Shown: positions 1 through 7,204, counted from the first letter of the stretch. The stretch is 23,144 nucleotides of DNA from DATAVB01 sp040414495 (GCA_040414495.1 JBEDUI010000031.1:1-23144), one strand, 5' to 3'. Notes: generated by a model from the sequence alone, not told the origin. Translations and numbers: made by a program.

Positions 1-226
1 ATCAGCCAACGCTCAGTGCAAAAACGGCAACGCCCAAACCGACGACCACACCCTCACGTCACGGTCACTGCAAAACGACGACGCTCGACACGCAACCCGC
101 ACAATCAGCCAACGCTCGGTGCAAAAACGGCGACGCCCAGACCGACGACCGCACCCTCACGTCACGCTCGCTGCAAACCGGTCCCACTAACCGCCCCGGA
201 ATTCACATTCCGTCACGCTGGCTGTA
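1..226. repeat. 51-52-bp periodic repeat array, nested in a 103-bp repeat
   Basis: A core close to GCTCRSTGCAAA begins at 11, 63, 114, 166 and 217 (last copy degenerate), so spacings are 52, 51, 52 and 51 bp. Alternate units match better: bases 1-75 and 104-178 are nearly the same sequence, giving a 103-bp higher-order period. The array starts at or before the window edge. It is not a CRISPR array, because the between-core sequence is itself repeated and the core is degenerate. Confidence 0.8.
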
Positions 227-274
227 CACCGAGTCGGTCGCCGGCACCGACTCCGACTCTGTCGCTTGCGCTCA

Positions 275-330
275 CATGATCGTGAGTGGATTTGGCATCG
301 AAATCGGCATCAAATCCACTCACAATCATG
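275..330. repeat. Palindrome, 19-bp arms, 18-nt loop
   Basis: The left arm 275-293 (CATGATCGTGAGTGGATTT) and right arm 312-330 are reverse complements with one mismatch, separated by 18 nt that contain a small direct repeat (GGCATC twice). It could form a strong hairpin or cruciform. It begins about 53 bp after the last core of the left array, so it may have formed at or inserted into an array unit. Function unknown. Confidence 0.8.
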
Positions 331-401
331 AGTCGGATCGCTTTGCTGGACCGGAAAATCGGTCGTGGATGCGTTAACTGGTCGGCGCATTCGGCTGATT
401 T

Positions 402-456
402 CATGATCGTGATGGATTTCGTACGCGTATCGTTGACGAACGCCATCACGATCATG
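402..456. repeat. Palindrome, 14-bp perfect arms
   Basis: The left arm 402-415 (CATGATCGTGATGG) and right arm 443-456 are perfect reverse complements around a 27-nt loop, with a few more pairings inside the loop. The arm starts with the same CATGATCGTGA as the palindrome at 275-330, which suggests a related element. Function unknown. Confidence 0.8.
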
Positions 457-568
457 GCCGGCGCGCCGCATCGGCCCCGGACGGAGACACAGCCGGCCCA
501 GACGCGGGATCAAAATCCGGCACCGCCCGAAACCAACCGCAAAACCGGGCTGCCGTCAGCCGGCTCAC

Positions 569-765
569 GCTCACTGCAATTCGACGGCTGACACCCGCGG
601 TTATTGGCCGACCCGCGGCGCACGCTCGCCGCAATTCGACGACTGACACCCGCGGCTATTGGCCGACCCGCGGCGCACGCTCGCCGCAATTGGGCGACTG
701 GCACTCGGAAATTATTCGCGGCCACGGCGTTTGTCACGGTCGCGGCAATTCGACGGACACCCGGC
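569..765. repeat. 55-bp tandem repeat, four degenerating units
   Basis: The core CACGCTCRCYGCAATT recurs with GCAATT at 576, 631, 686 and 745 (spacings 55, 55 and 59). The first two full units are almost identical through the ACACCCGCGG and TTGGCCGACC segments; the third and fourth decay. The core resembles that of the 51-52-bp array at 1-226, so both look like parts of one repeat family. Confidence 0.8.
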
Positions 766-1031
766 AACTCTTTGGCAAAAACGCGCGTCCCGTACGCGCG
801 CGGGAAATCCCGTACGAAATAACGCAATTTCGAAACGTACCGAATACACCTCGAAGCAACCCGCCTACATTCCGGAACCGCCTGCGCATAAGGAGAATCC
901 GTGCACTCGACGGCATTCCGCGCGAGTTATTTGGTCCATGCGCTATTTGATAGTCAAACGACCTACTCTCAATAGACCATCCGAGGCCGGTCCGACGCCG
1001 ACCGAGCCACTTTTCGCAGGGAGAGCGAACA

Positions 1032-2129
1032 ATGAGCGTTCGTGCAGAACAGCAGCCGCGAACGGTGGACGACCTGGTCGGGCGACTCCTCGAAGCGACG
1101 GCGGGGACGGTCGACCTCATCTCGATCTACCTGGGTGACCGGCTCGGTTGGTACCGCAGCCTGCGCGATGACGGGCCGGCCACCTCGGGACGACTGGCCG
1201 CCCGGACCGGCACCCAACCGCGGTACGCCCGTGAATGGCTTGAACAGCAGGCGGTTACGGGCCTGCTGACCATCGAACCGGACACAGTGGACGGTCCGCC
1301 CGAGAGTCGCCGCTACGTATTGCCCGAGGCAACCGCGGAGGTGCTGACCAACGAACACAGCCTGACCTACCTCGCCCCGCTGGGCCGGCTGTTCGTAGCA
1401 GTCAGCGGCAAAGTGCCCGAACTGCTGCACGCGTACCGGCATGGCGGCGGCGTCGGGTGGCGGGAGTACGGGGTCGATGCGCGCGAAGGCCAGGCCGACC
1501 TGAACCGGCCCTGGTTCGAACACGCCCTGGCCGACGCGCTGCGGGGTGTGCCCGCGCTCCAGGAAAAGCTGCAAATGCCCGGGGCACGCATCGCGGATAT
1601 CGGCTGCGGCGGCGGTTGGTCGACGATCGCCCTGGCCCGGGCCTACCCGGAGGCCACAGTGGACGGTTACGACATCGACCCGCCGTCAGTCGAATTGGCC
1701 CGCCGCAACGCGAAAGCGGTCGGCATGGACGACCGCATCGCGTTCCATTCCGGCGACGCCGCCGCAATGCCCGACACCGGGTACGACCTGATATTCGCGT
1801 TCGAGTGCATCCACGACATGCCACAACCGGTCGAGGTACTCGGGGCGGCGCGGCGGGCATTACGGCCCGGCGGTTCGGTGGTCGTCATGGATGAAGCGGT
1901 TGGGGAGTCGTTCACCGCGCCGGGCGACATCATGGAGCGGCTGATGTACGGCTTCAGCCTGAGCGTCTGCCTGCCCGACGGCATGTCGCACCAGCCGACG
2001 GTCGGCACCGGCACCGTGATGCGTCCGGACAAGCTGTGGGATTACGCCCGGGGCGCCGGGTTCAAACAGTCGGAAATCCTGCCGATCGAGGACTTCGGGT
2101 TCTGGCGTTTCTACCAGCTCACCCCGTAA
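1032..2129 (+). CDS. Class I SAM-dependent methyltransferase with N-terminal winged-helix-like domain
   Basis: This 365-residue protein probably transfers a methyl group from S-adenosylmethionine to an unknown small molecule. Residues 10-110 look like the helical/winged-helix dimerisation region found before many natural-product and quinone methyltransferases. The Rossmann-fold domain follows, with motif I ADIGCGGG at 188-195, the acidic end of beta-2 in GYDID at 212-216, GDA at 241-243, and the late-fold segment RALRPGGSVVVMDE around 275-288. The ATG at 1032 has AGGGAG about 9 bases upstream. The gene stands alone after a repeat-rich spacer and converges on a response-regulator gene with only 3 bases between the stops. 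The family is secure; the substrate cannot be told from sequence. Confidence 0.9.
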   Translation: MSVRAEQQPRTVDDLVGRLLEATAGTVDLISIYLGDRLGWYRSLRDDGPATSGRLAARTGTQPRYAREWLEQQAVTGLLTIEPDTVDGPPESRRYVLPEATAEVLTNEHSLTYLAPLGRLFVAVSGKVPELLHAYRHGGGVGWREYGVDAREGQADLNRPWFEHALADALRGVPALQEKLQMPGARIADIGCGGGWSTIALARAYPEATVDGYDIDPPSVELARRNAKAVGMDDRIAFHSGDAAAMPDTGYDLIFAFECIHDMPQPVEVLGAARRALRPGGSVVVMDEAVGESFTAPGDIMERLMYGFSLSVCLPDGMSHQPTVGTGTVMRPDKLWDYARGAGFKQSEILPIEDFGFWRFYQLTP

Positions 2130-2132
2130 AAC

Positions 2133-2792
2133 TCAGACGATCCGGCGGTCCGTGGCCCAACGGGACAGCTCGTGCCGGTTGGACAGCTGCAGTTTGCGCA
2201 GCACCGACGAGACGTGCGTCTCCACCGTCTTGATCGAGATGAACAGTTGGCTGGCGATTTCCTTGTACGCGTACCCGCGCGCCAGCAGCCGCAGCACCTC
2301 ACGTTCCCGGGCCGTGAGTTGGTCCAGCTCGGGATCGTTGACCGGAATGTCGACCCGGTTGGTAAAAGCATCTAGTACGAATCCGGCCAGCCGCGGGGAA
2401 AACACCGCGTCATCGTCGGCTACCCGGCGGATCGCGTCGGCCAAGTCGGCCGCGGAAATGGTCTTGGTGACGTAGCCGCGGGCACCGGCCCGGATCACCC
2501 CGATCACGTCCTCAGCCGCGTCGCTGACCGAGAGCGCCAACACCTTCGTATGCGTATTGCCGCTGGCGTTCAGCTTCTCCAGCACCGCCCGGCCGCCGCC
2601 GTCGGGCATGTGTACGTCCAGCAGCACCACGTCCGGCCGCAGGTTCGCGATCGCCGCGCTCGCCTCGGCCACCGTCCCCACGTCGCCGACTACGGACACC
2701 GCCTCCGGTGCGACCCTGGACAGCTCGGCCCGGACCCCGCTGCGGAACATGGCGTGATCGTCGACCACGAGAACGGACAGCTTCTCGCTCAT
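2133..2792 (-). CDS. NarL/LuxR-family response regulator
   Basis: This 219-residue protein is a two-component transcription regulator. The N-terminal receiver has the acidic pair D11-D12, the phospho-acceptor D59 in VVLLDVHMP, S88 at the switch position and K110 in GYVTK, so it should be phosphorylatable. The C-terminal helix-turn-helix (about 155-215) carries the LuxR signature LTAREREVLRLLARG and the recognition-helix segment SIKTVETHVSSVLRKL. Its ATG overlaps the stop of the upstream histidine kinase by four bases, so the two are translationally coupled and are almost certainly partners. The likely target is the divergent PspC operon; a 10-bp palindrome at 4155-4183 is a candidate site. 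Family certain, regulon inferred. Confidence 0.93.
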   Translation of the reverse strand: MSEKLSVLVVDDHAMFRSGVRAELSRVAPEAVSVVGDVGTVAEASAAIANLRPDVVLLDVHMPDGGGRAVLEKLNASGNTHTKVLALSVSDAAEDVIGVIRAGARGYVTKTISAADLADAIRRVADDDAVFSPRLAGFVLDAFTNRVDIPVNDPELDQLTAREREVLRLLARGYAYKEIASQLFISIKTVETHVSSVLRKLQLSNRHELSRWATDRRIV

Positions 2793-4027
2793 GACGACAC
2801 CTTGTGCAACGTCATCCGCAGCTCCACCTCAGTCCCCTCGCCGGGTTTGCTCGACACCGTCGCCGAGCCACCGTGCCGCCTCATTCTGCCCACCACCGAA
2901 CCGGACAGGCCGTGCCGGTCGCCGGGCACCTGGGCCGGATCGAAACCGACCCCGCGGTCCCGGACGAAGACCGTAACGGCATCGGACTCGACCTCGGCGT
3001 ACAACGACACCGACTCGACCCCGGCGTGTTTGGCCGCGTTGACCAGCGCTTCCCGCGCCGCCTGCCGTACCGCCTCCAGACCCGGCTGCAGATCCGCGTC
3101 GCCGACCACGATCGCCTCGATCGCTATGCCGTACGCGTCCTCGACCTCGGCCGCGGCCGACCGGATCGCCGCCGCGAACTTGGTGTCGGCAGCGTCGTCG
3201 GGCCGGTAGAGCCAGGTCCGCAGCTCCCGTTCCTGACCCCGGGCCAGCCGGACCACCTCCCGCGGCGAGCCGGCCTGCCGTTGGATCAGAGCCAACGTCT
3301 GCAGCACCGAGTCGTGCAGGTGCGCGGCCAGCTCGGCCCGTTCCTGGGACCGGATCCGCTCGGTGCGCTCGACCGCCAGATCGCTGACCAACCGCCACCA
3401 CCACGGACCGGTGACCACGGCCAGGCCGACCAGGATCACGACCGTGCCGATGTACCCGCGACGGGCCGCCGGCAGCTGACCGGACACCGCCAGGAACGCG
3501 GCCGCACCGCCGAGCACCAGCAGCCCGCCGGCCACGACCCGGATGATCGAGGACCGGCGGAAGTCCCGGCGAGCCAGGATCGAGCCGCCGGCACGCGACC
3601 AGCGGGCCCGTTGCGTCTCGTCGGCCTGCCGCCACAGCAGCGCCGCGCCGATCACGACGATCACTACCGGCCAGACCAGCTGGTCGACCCGAATGAACCC
3701 GGCGTACCGCAAGAGCAACACCATGCCGACCGCGAGCGCGATCACCGCCAGCGCCGTACCGCGATCGCGCAGGTCAGGCGCGTCGTCGGCGGAACCGGAC
3801 TGCTGCCGGACCAGCACCCACAGCACGACGTACACCACCGCGCCGAAACCGCCGAACGCACACAGCACAACGAACGCGATCCGTACGTGCAGCGGCTTGA
3901 GCATCAGGTGCTCGGCGATACCGGCCGCGACACCGCCGGCGATCCGTCCGTCCCGGGGGCGGGTCAGCCGTCGGACCGGCGGCGCCACATCCACGGCAGC
4001 ACGCTGCCGCGCGACCGGACGGGCCAC
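2789..4027 (-). CDS. PspC-domain sensor histidine kinase
   Basis: This membrane sensor kinase pairs with the response regulator encoded immediately downstream. From the GTG at 4027 it has 412 residues: a PspC domain at about 18-75 (RPRDGRIAGGVAAGIAEHL), several membrane helices up to about 210, a HisKA_3 dimerisation region with the phospho-acceptor H238 in HDSVLQTL, and an HATPase_c domain with N330 (REALVNAAKHAG), DRGVGFD at 357-363 and a final glycine-rich HGLSGS box. It probably senses envelope stress, as PspC-kinase proteins are thought to do. The start is uncertain: the frame stays open 24 codons above the GTG, with no ATG, GTG or TTG in that stretch, and a good AAGGGAG lies six bases before an ATC codon instead. 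Confidence 0.9.
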   Translation of the reverse strand: MARPVARQRAAVDVAPPVRRLTRPRDGRIAGGVAAGIAEHLMLKPLHVRIAFVVLCAFGGFGAVVYVVLWVLVRQQSGSADDAPDLRDRGTALAVIALAVGMVLLLRYAGFIRVDQLVWPVVIVVIGAALLWRQADETQRARWSRAGGSILARRDFRRSSIIRVVAGGLLVLGGAAAFLAVSGQLPAARRGYIGTVVILVGLAVVTGPWWWRLVSDLAVERTERIRSQERAELAAHLHDSVLQTLALIQRQAGSPREVVRLARGQERELRTWLYRPDDAADTKFAAAIRSAAAEVEDAYGIAIEAIVVGDADLQPGLEAVRQAAREALVNAAKHAGVESVSLYAEVESDAVTVFVRDRGVGFDPAQVPGDRHGLSGSVVGRMRRHGGSATVSSKPGEGTEVELRMTLHKVSS

Positions 4028-4154
4028 GCGCGCAGGATCGTTGCCGCCATCAGGCGCCGGGGTAGCGATGGTGCGCTCCCTTGCTGTCGTTGGTTGCTCT
4101 CATGTTCACACGGCCGCAGATCGCGCGGCATCAGGTAAGACCCGGGGTGTGGAA

Positions 4155-4183
4155 ATCAGGGACGGGCCAGGGTCGTCCCTGAT
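4155..4183. promoter_or_regulatory. Perfect 10-bp palindrome in a divergent promoter region
   Basis: ATCAGGGACG at 4155-4164 and CGTCCCTGAT at 4174-4183 are exact reverse complements with a 9-nt centre. It lies between the PspC kinase gene (minus) and the PspC membrane-protein gene (plus), 34 bases before the preferred start of the latter, where an operator or a leader hairpin would sit. It is a candidate site for the adjacent LuxR-type regulator; nothing in the sequence proves binding. Confidence 0.5.
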
Positions 4184-4217
4184 GGCCTGGTCGGCGTCGG
4201 CACAGCAGGATCGACTC

Positions 4218-5471
4218 ATGTCATCCGACCTGAGCACGACAGGCAAGCGCCTGCAGCGTAGCCGCGGCAACAAGATGGTCGCCGGTGTCGCCGGCGGCAT
4301 CGCCGAGTACGCCAACGTCGACCCGCTGTTGGTACGGGTTCTGCTCGCCGTCTCGACCGTCTTCGGTGGGGCCGGCATTCTGCTGTACGCCCTGGGCTGG
4401 CTGTTTCTGCCCATGGCCGGGCAGGAGCATTCGCTGGCCGAGTCGCTGGTCGGCCGCGGCCGGCGCAACGCCGGTTCGACCCTGGAGGCGGTGACCCTGG
4501 TCGTGGTCGTCGCCGTCTTCGCTGTGGCGCTGATCCGCTCGTCTCACACCAACCTCGGTCTGGTTGCGCTGGTCCTGATCGGCGCGGTGCTGCTCTACCG
4601 GCACCTCGATGCCCGTGGCGTCACCCGGTCGGGTCAGAGCTCGCCGCGGCCGGAGAACCCGGCGGCCGAATCGGAGCGGCCGACCGAGACGCTGCCGCTG
4701 TTGTCGGCCCCGATGTACCCGCCGAACATCGCCACCCAGTCGATGGATGCGGTCAACCGCGCCGCTGACCGACTCGCCGCTGAGCAGCTCGCGGCTGATG
4801 ACCGGGCAATGCACGGTCCATGGCCCGCTCCGGTCGAGGAACCGGGGCCCGAGCCGCCGGCCCGCCGCCGGCCGCTGGTGGGAGTGGTGGCGCTCAGCGG
4901 GCTGGCCATCGCGATCGGTGTGCTGGCCGGCGTTGACCAGATCGGGGCGTTCCATCTCGCGCCGATGACGTACCTGGCCACCGCGTTGGCGGCCGTCGGG
5001 GGTGGGCTCGTACTCGGCTCGTTCTTCGGCCGGGCGCGGTGGCTGATCCTGCTCGGGATTCCGCTGACGGTCGCGGTGCTGGCGGCGAGCCTGGTGCCCT
5101 GGCAGCGGAGCGCCGGCTACGGCAACATCGAGCACACGCCACTCACGGTCAGCGACATCAACCGGCACTACGGCCTCAACGTGGGGATCGAGCACCTGGA
5201 CCTGAGCCAGGTCAACTTCGCCGGCCACGACGTACACACCAATATCCAGGTCGGCGCGGGCAAGATCGAGGTGCTACTCCCCCGCAACGTCGATGTCACC
5301 GTGCATGGGCACGTCCGCGCCGGCGACCTGTCCCTGTTCACCCAGAACAGCAGCGGCACCAACGCCACCGACACCTACGTCGACCTCGGCGCTGACGGTC
5401 GTGGCGGCGGCAAGCTCACCCTGAACCTGAACGCCGGTGTCGGCGATGTGGAGGTCTTCCGTGTTAAGTAA
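4218..5471 (+). CDS. PspC-domain membrane protein with LiaF-like C-terminus
   Basis: This 417-residue integral membrane protein is probably part of an envelope-stress sensing or resistance unit. Residues 8-68 form a PspC domain (NKMVAGVAGGIAEYANVDP, then a hydrophobic helix). Further helices lie near 90-127; a charged, proline-rich linker runs to about 215; three more helices fill 220-294; and 300-417 is a beta-rich region (IEHLDLSQVNFAG, VGAGKIEVLLPRNVDVTVHG, LNAGVGDVEV) like the cell-wall-active-antibiotic response domain of LiaF proteins. I chose the ATG at 4218 because AGGA sits 7 bases upstream; an in-frame ATG at 4182 lies inside a palindrome and is less likely. It is divergent from a PspC histidine kinase and overlaps the next gene by 11 bases. 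Confidence 0.88.
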   Translation: MSSDLSTTGKRLQRSRGNKMVAGVAGGIAEYANVDPLLVRVLLAVSTVFGGAGILLYALGWLFLPMAGQEHSLAESLVGRGRRNAGSTLEAVTLVVVVAVFAVALIRSSHTNLGLVALVLIGAVLLYRHLDARGVTRSGQSSPRPENPAAESERPTETLPLLSAPMYPPNIATQSMDAVNRAADRLAAEQLAADDRAMHGPWPAPVEEPGPEPPARRRPLVGVVALSGLAIAIGVLAGVDQIGAFHLAPMTYLATALAAVGGGLVLGSFFGRARWLILLGIPLTVAVLAASLVPWQRSAGYGNIEHTPLTVSDINRHYGLNVGIEHLDLSQVNFAGHDVHTNIQVGAGKIEVLLPRNVDVTVHGHVRAGDLSLFTQNSSGTNATDTYVDLGADGRGGGKLTLNLNAGVGDVEVFRVK

Positions 5472-5661
5472 GAACTTCGACGTCATGTCATTTGTCGCCG
5501 GTCTGTTCTTCCTCGGCGTCGCGGCGATCTGGGGCTTCGGCGGACTGACGCTGTCGGCGCACCGCGGTTGGGCCCTGCCGGCGCTGCTGATCGCAGTCGG
5601 CGTGATCGGTCTGGTGTGTTCTTTGGTACTCACCGCCGTACGTCGACGCGAGGACACCTGA
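5461..5661 (+). CDS. Small two-helix membrane protein
   Basis: This 66-residue hydrophobic protein has two predicted membrane helices, at about 9-27 (VMSFVAGLFFLGVAAIWGF) and 38-60 (LPALLIAVGVIGLVCSLVLTA), followed by a basic tail RRRED. The start is the GTG at 5461, with GGAGG six bases upstream inside the end of the preceding gene. The two frames overlap by 11 bases, which implies translational coupling. Small proteins of this shape commonly follow PspC/LiaF-like genes in actinobacteria; the specific function is unknown. Confidence 0.8.
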   Translation: MLSKNFDVMSFVAGLFFLGVAAIWGFGGLTLSAHRGWALPALLIAVGVIGLVCSLVLTAVRRREDT

Positions 5662-5719
5662 CGATTCGTCCATACTTACGCCCAGCGTCACTGATCGCCG
5701 GGTGTGAGGGAGGGTGTCG

Positions 5720-6298
5720 ATGCCGGACGACGACATCGCGCTGCTCAACCAGCTTCGCCGGGACGGTGAGATCACCGAGGAGCAGTACGAGACGCTGCGC
5801 CGGCACGTCCTGTGGGGTGCACCGCTCCCGGAGTTGCTGGAAGAGACGCTCGGCGGGGAGGACTCCGAACCGGGAGCTCCGGACGAGGTGACGGTGCAGA
5901 TGCCTGATCCGGGGCACACGGCCGTACCGCCGGACGACGGGCGCACCGTCATCCTGTCCAAGCCACCGGCGAACGTCCCGACCCGGCGGCCCACCGACCC
6001 GCAGCAACCCCGGCGGTTCACCCCGACCCTGCCGAGCTCTCCGACGCCACCCGCGGGTAACCAGCCCCGCGTCAATCCGCCACCGACCAACCAGCCGCCG
6101 GCCGGCAACCAACCGCCGACATTCCGGCCCCGTACCGGATCCGTTCCACCACCGGCGCAGCGACCCGTCCGGCCGCCATACTCCGGTCCGCCGCAGCCTC
6201 CGGCCCAGCGACCGGCGCCACCATCGGCCCAGCGACCGGCGCCGCCGGCGGCCCAACGGCCGATCCAGCAACCGCCGGCCCAACAGCCGATTCAGTGA
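5720..6298 (+). CDS. SHOCT-like proline-rich protein, N-terminal part (ends at in-frame TGA)
   Basis: This frame encodes 192 residues before a TGA at 6296-6298. Residues 4-34 (LLNQLRRDGEITEEQYETLR) resemble a SHOCT oligomerisation motif placed N-terminally. Residues 70-192 are low-complexity, rich in Pro, Gln, Arg and Asn, with repeated AQRPAPP and PIQQPPAQ units. The ATG at 5720 has GGGAGGG about six bases upstream, better placed than the GTG at 5714. The TGA falls inside a repeat: the preceding unit reads ATC CAG CAA CCG CCG, this one ATT CAG TGA CCA CCG. The same frame stays open for 205 more codons and encodes a membrane helix and an extracellular domain, so the gene is probably one 398-codon gene with a nonsense codon. 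It follows the PspC genes by 58 bases, so it is likely in the same operon. Confidence 0.75.
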   Translation: MPDDDIALLNQLRRDGEITEEQYETLRRHVLWGAPLPELLEETLGGEDSEPGAPDEVTVQMPDPGHTAVPPDDGRTVILSKPPANVPTRRPTDPQQPRRFTPTLPSSPTPPAGNQPRVNPPPTNQPPAGNQPPTFRPRTGSVPPPAQRPVRPPYSGPPQPPAQRPAPPSAQRPAPPAAQRPIQQPPAQQPIQ

Positions 6299-6916
6299 CC
6301 ACCGGCTCAACCGCCGGTCCAGCAACCTCCGCAGTCCGCACCTCCAACGGATGGCCGGAACCGGCTGCCGTTCATCGCGGGTGGCGCCGTCCTCGTCGTA
6401 GCGCTCGCCGCGCTCGGGACATGGTGGTTCGCGCTGCGCGGCAGTGACGACGTAAGCCCGACCAAATACGCCGGGACGGTCTGCCCGGACCTGACCTCAT
6501 GGCAGAGCGACATCGCCAAGGCAGCCAGCTCGATGACCACGGCAGTGAACAACGCGAACGACCCGTCGGCCAAGCAAAAGGCGGCCGAGTCGTTCTTCAC
6601 CAACGCCGGCACCCGGACCGATCAGCTGGTCACCGCGCTGCAGGGCGACGGCACGCCGCGTTCGGCCAAGTCCGACGCCGACCGGTTGGTCGAGGCGGCG
6701 AAGTCGGCCAGTTCATCGTTCAAAAGCTCGGCCCAGCAGACCGGTGAACTGGAGACCTCGGCCAGCAGCTTCCTGTCCGGTCTGCAGGTGATCATCCGCG
6801 ACCCGCAGCAGCCGGTCGACGCGGTTCGCCAGATTATGGCCAAGACGCCAAGCGACCTCGGCCAGGCGTACCGGAGCGAGTCCAGCTGCTCGGGCCTACG
6901 CCTGCCGAGCCCGTAA
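6299..6916 (+). pseudogene. C-terminal part of the same gene: membrane anchor and secreted domain beyond the TGA
   Basis: This frame continues the preceding one without a frameshift. It starts with more Pro/Gln repeat (PPAQPPVQQPPQ), then a membrane helix (RLPFIAGGAVLVVALAALG) and a roughly 155-residue Ser/Ala-rich outer domain with two cysteines (TVCPDL near its start, SSCSGL near its end), ending at the TAA at 6914-6916. No ATG, GTG or TTG lies in frame before the helix, so simple re-initiation cannot give a membrane-anchored product. The options are a recent nonsense mutation, a base error in the sequence, or readthrough of TGA followed by C, a leaky context. The downstream half looks undegraded. 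I cannot name the family beyond the architecture. Confidence 0.7.
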
Positions 6917-6926
6917 CCCGGCAGGC
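6900..6926 (+). terminator. Hairpin over the stop codon of the split gene
   Basis: GCCTGCCG at 6900-6907 and CGGCAGGC at 6919-6926 form a perfect 8-bp stem whose 11-nt loop contains the TAA stop. It is followed by ATTGTTCCCTT, a moderately T-rich run. This is a plausible intrinsic terminator for the PspC operon, though the tail is weak. Confidence 0.45.
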
Positions 6927-6961
6927 ATTGTTCCCTTCCGGGGCGGCACACCTACACGGCC

Positions 6962-7069
6962 GGTCCGGCGCCCCCTCGGAGCTGGCCAGGGTCCGGCACC
7001 GGCACCCCCTCGGAGCTGGCCGGTCCGGCACCCCCTCGGTGTTGGCCGGGGTCCGGCACCCCCCTCGGT
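6962..7069. repeat. 28-32-bp tandem repeat abutting palindromic element
   Basis: Units beginning GGTCCGGC start at 6962, 6990, 7022 and 7050 (periods 28, 32, 28) and contain CCCCCTCGG followed by AGCTGG or TGTTGG. The fourth unit runs into the palindromic element: where a full unit would read CGGTGTTGGCC, the sequence reads CGGTGTTGATCATGG. The array lies between convergent genes. Confidence 0.8.
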
Positions 7070-7144
7070 GTTGATCATGGAGTTCCCGACGCGAGGCTCG
7101 GCGTGTCGCCGGCGTGTCGCGCAGCTAACTTCATGATCAACAAC
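7068..7144. repeat. Nested palindromic element, copy 1
   Basis: A 77-nt element whose ends TGTTGATCATGGAGTT (from 7069) and AACTTCATGATCAACA (to 7142) are inverted repeats with one mismatch, and whose centre holds a second palindrome (CGGCG TGT CGCCG flanked by CGACGCG and CGTGTCG). It shares arms, core (CGGCGTGTCGCCG) and orientation with a second copy at 13713-13790. It lies 90 bases past the guaA stop, between convergent genes. It resembles a REP-like or miniature non-autonomous element; the family is not identified. Confidence 0.85.
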
Positions 7145-7204
7145 GAAAAAGCGGGGAAAGGCAGCAAGACCAACAACGGAAAGCGGGCAAAGACACCAAC
7201 AACG
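7138..7204. repeat. Short direct repeats of the element's right end
   Basis: CAACAACG, the last bases of the palindromic element's right arm plus one base, recurs at 7138, 7171 and 7197. Similar A/G-rich intervening sequence (GGAAAGCGGGCAAAGAC and a variant) separates the copies. It looks like slippage-type duplication outward from the element boundary, in the 3' flank of guaA. Confidence 0.6.

Larger units (their letters stand above)
1..1031. other. Non-coding left flank with repeats
   Basis: I see no gene here. The open frames in this stretch lack ribosome binding sites and recognisable motifs and run through tandem repeats whose periods (51-52, 55 and 103 bp) are not multiples of three, so a protein reading is unlikely. 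The stretch holds a periodic array at both ends, two palindromes in the middle, and from about 765 a less repetitive, somewhat AT-richer part that must carry the promoter of the methyltransferase gene. A TTGATA box at 947-952 is a possible -35, but no good -10 sits at the right distance. Confidence 0.7.

Noticed and set aside
1..765. CRISPR-like regular spacing
   Set aside because: The 51-59-bp period resembles CRISPR spacing, but the conserved core is short and degenerate, the between-core sequence is also repeated, and no cas gene is present.
16..1138. Several open frames of 65-160 codons on both strands in the left flank
   Set aside because: No ribosome binding site, low-complexity Arg/Pro/Thr translations, and frames cross repeats whose periods are not multiples of three; one also overlaps the methyltransferase start.
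3543..4217. Long N-terminal extension of the PspC protein
   Set aside because: The frame is open to 3543 but this part is antisense to the histidine kinase, reads as low-complexity sequence and precedes a good start with a ribosome binding site at 4218.
5461..5471. Overlap of the PspC gene end with the next start as a frameshift
   Set aside because: Both frames are complete; the GTG at 5461 has its own GGAGG, so this is an ordinary coupled overlap.
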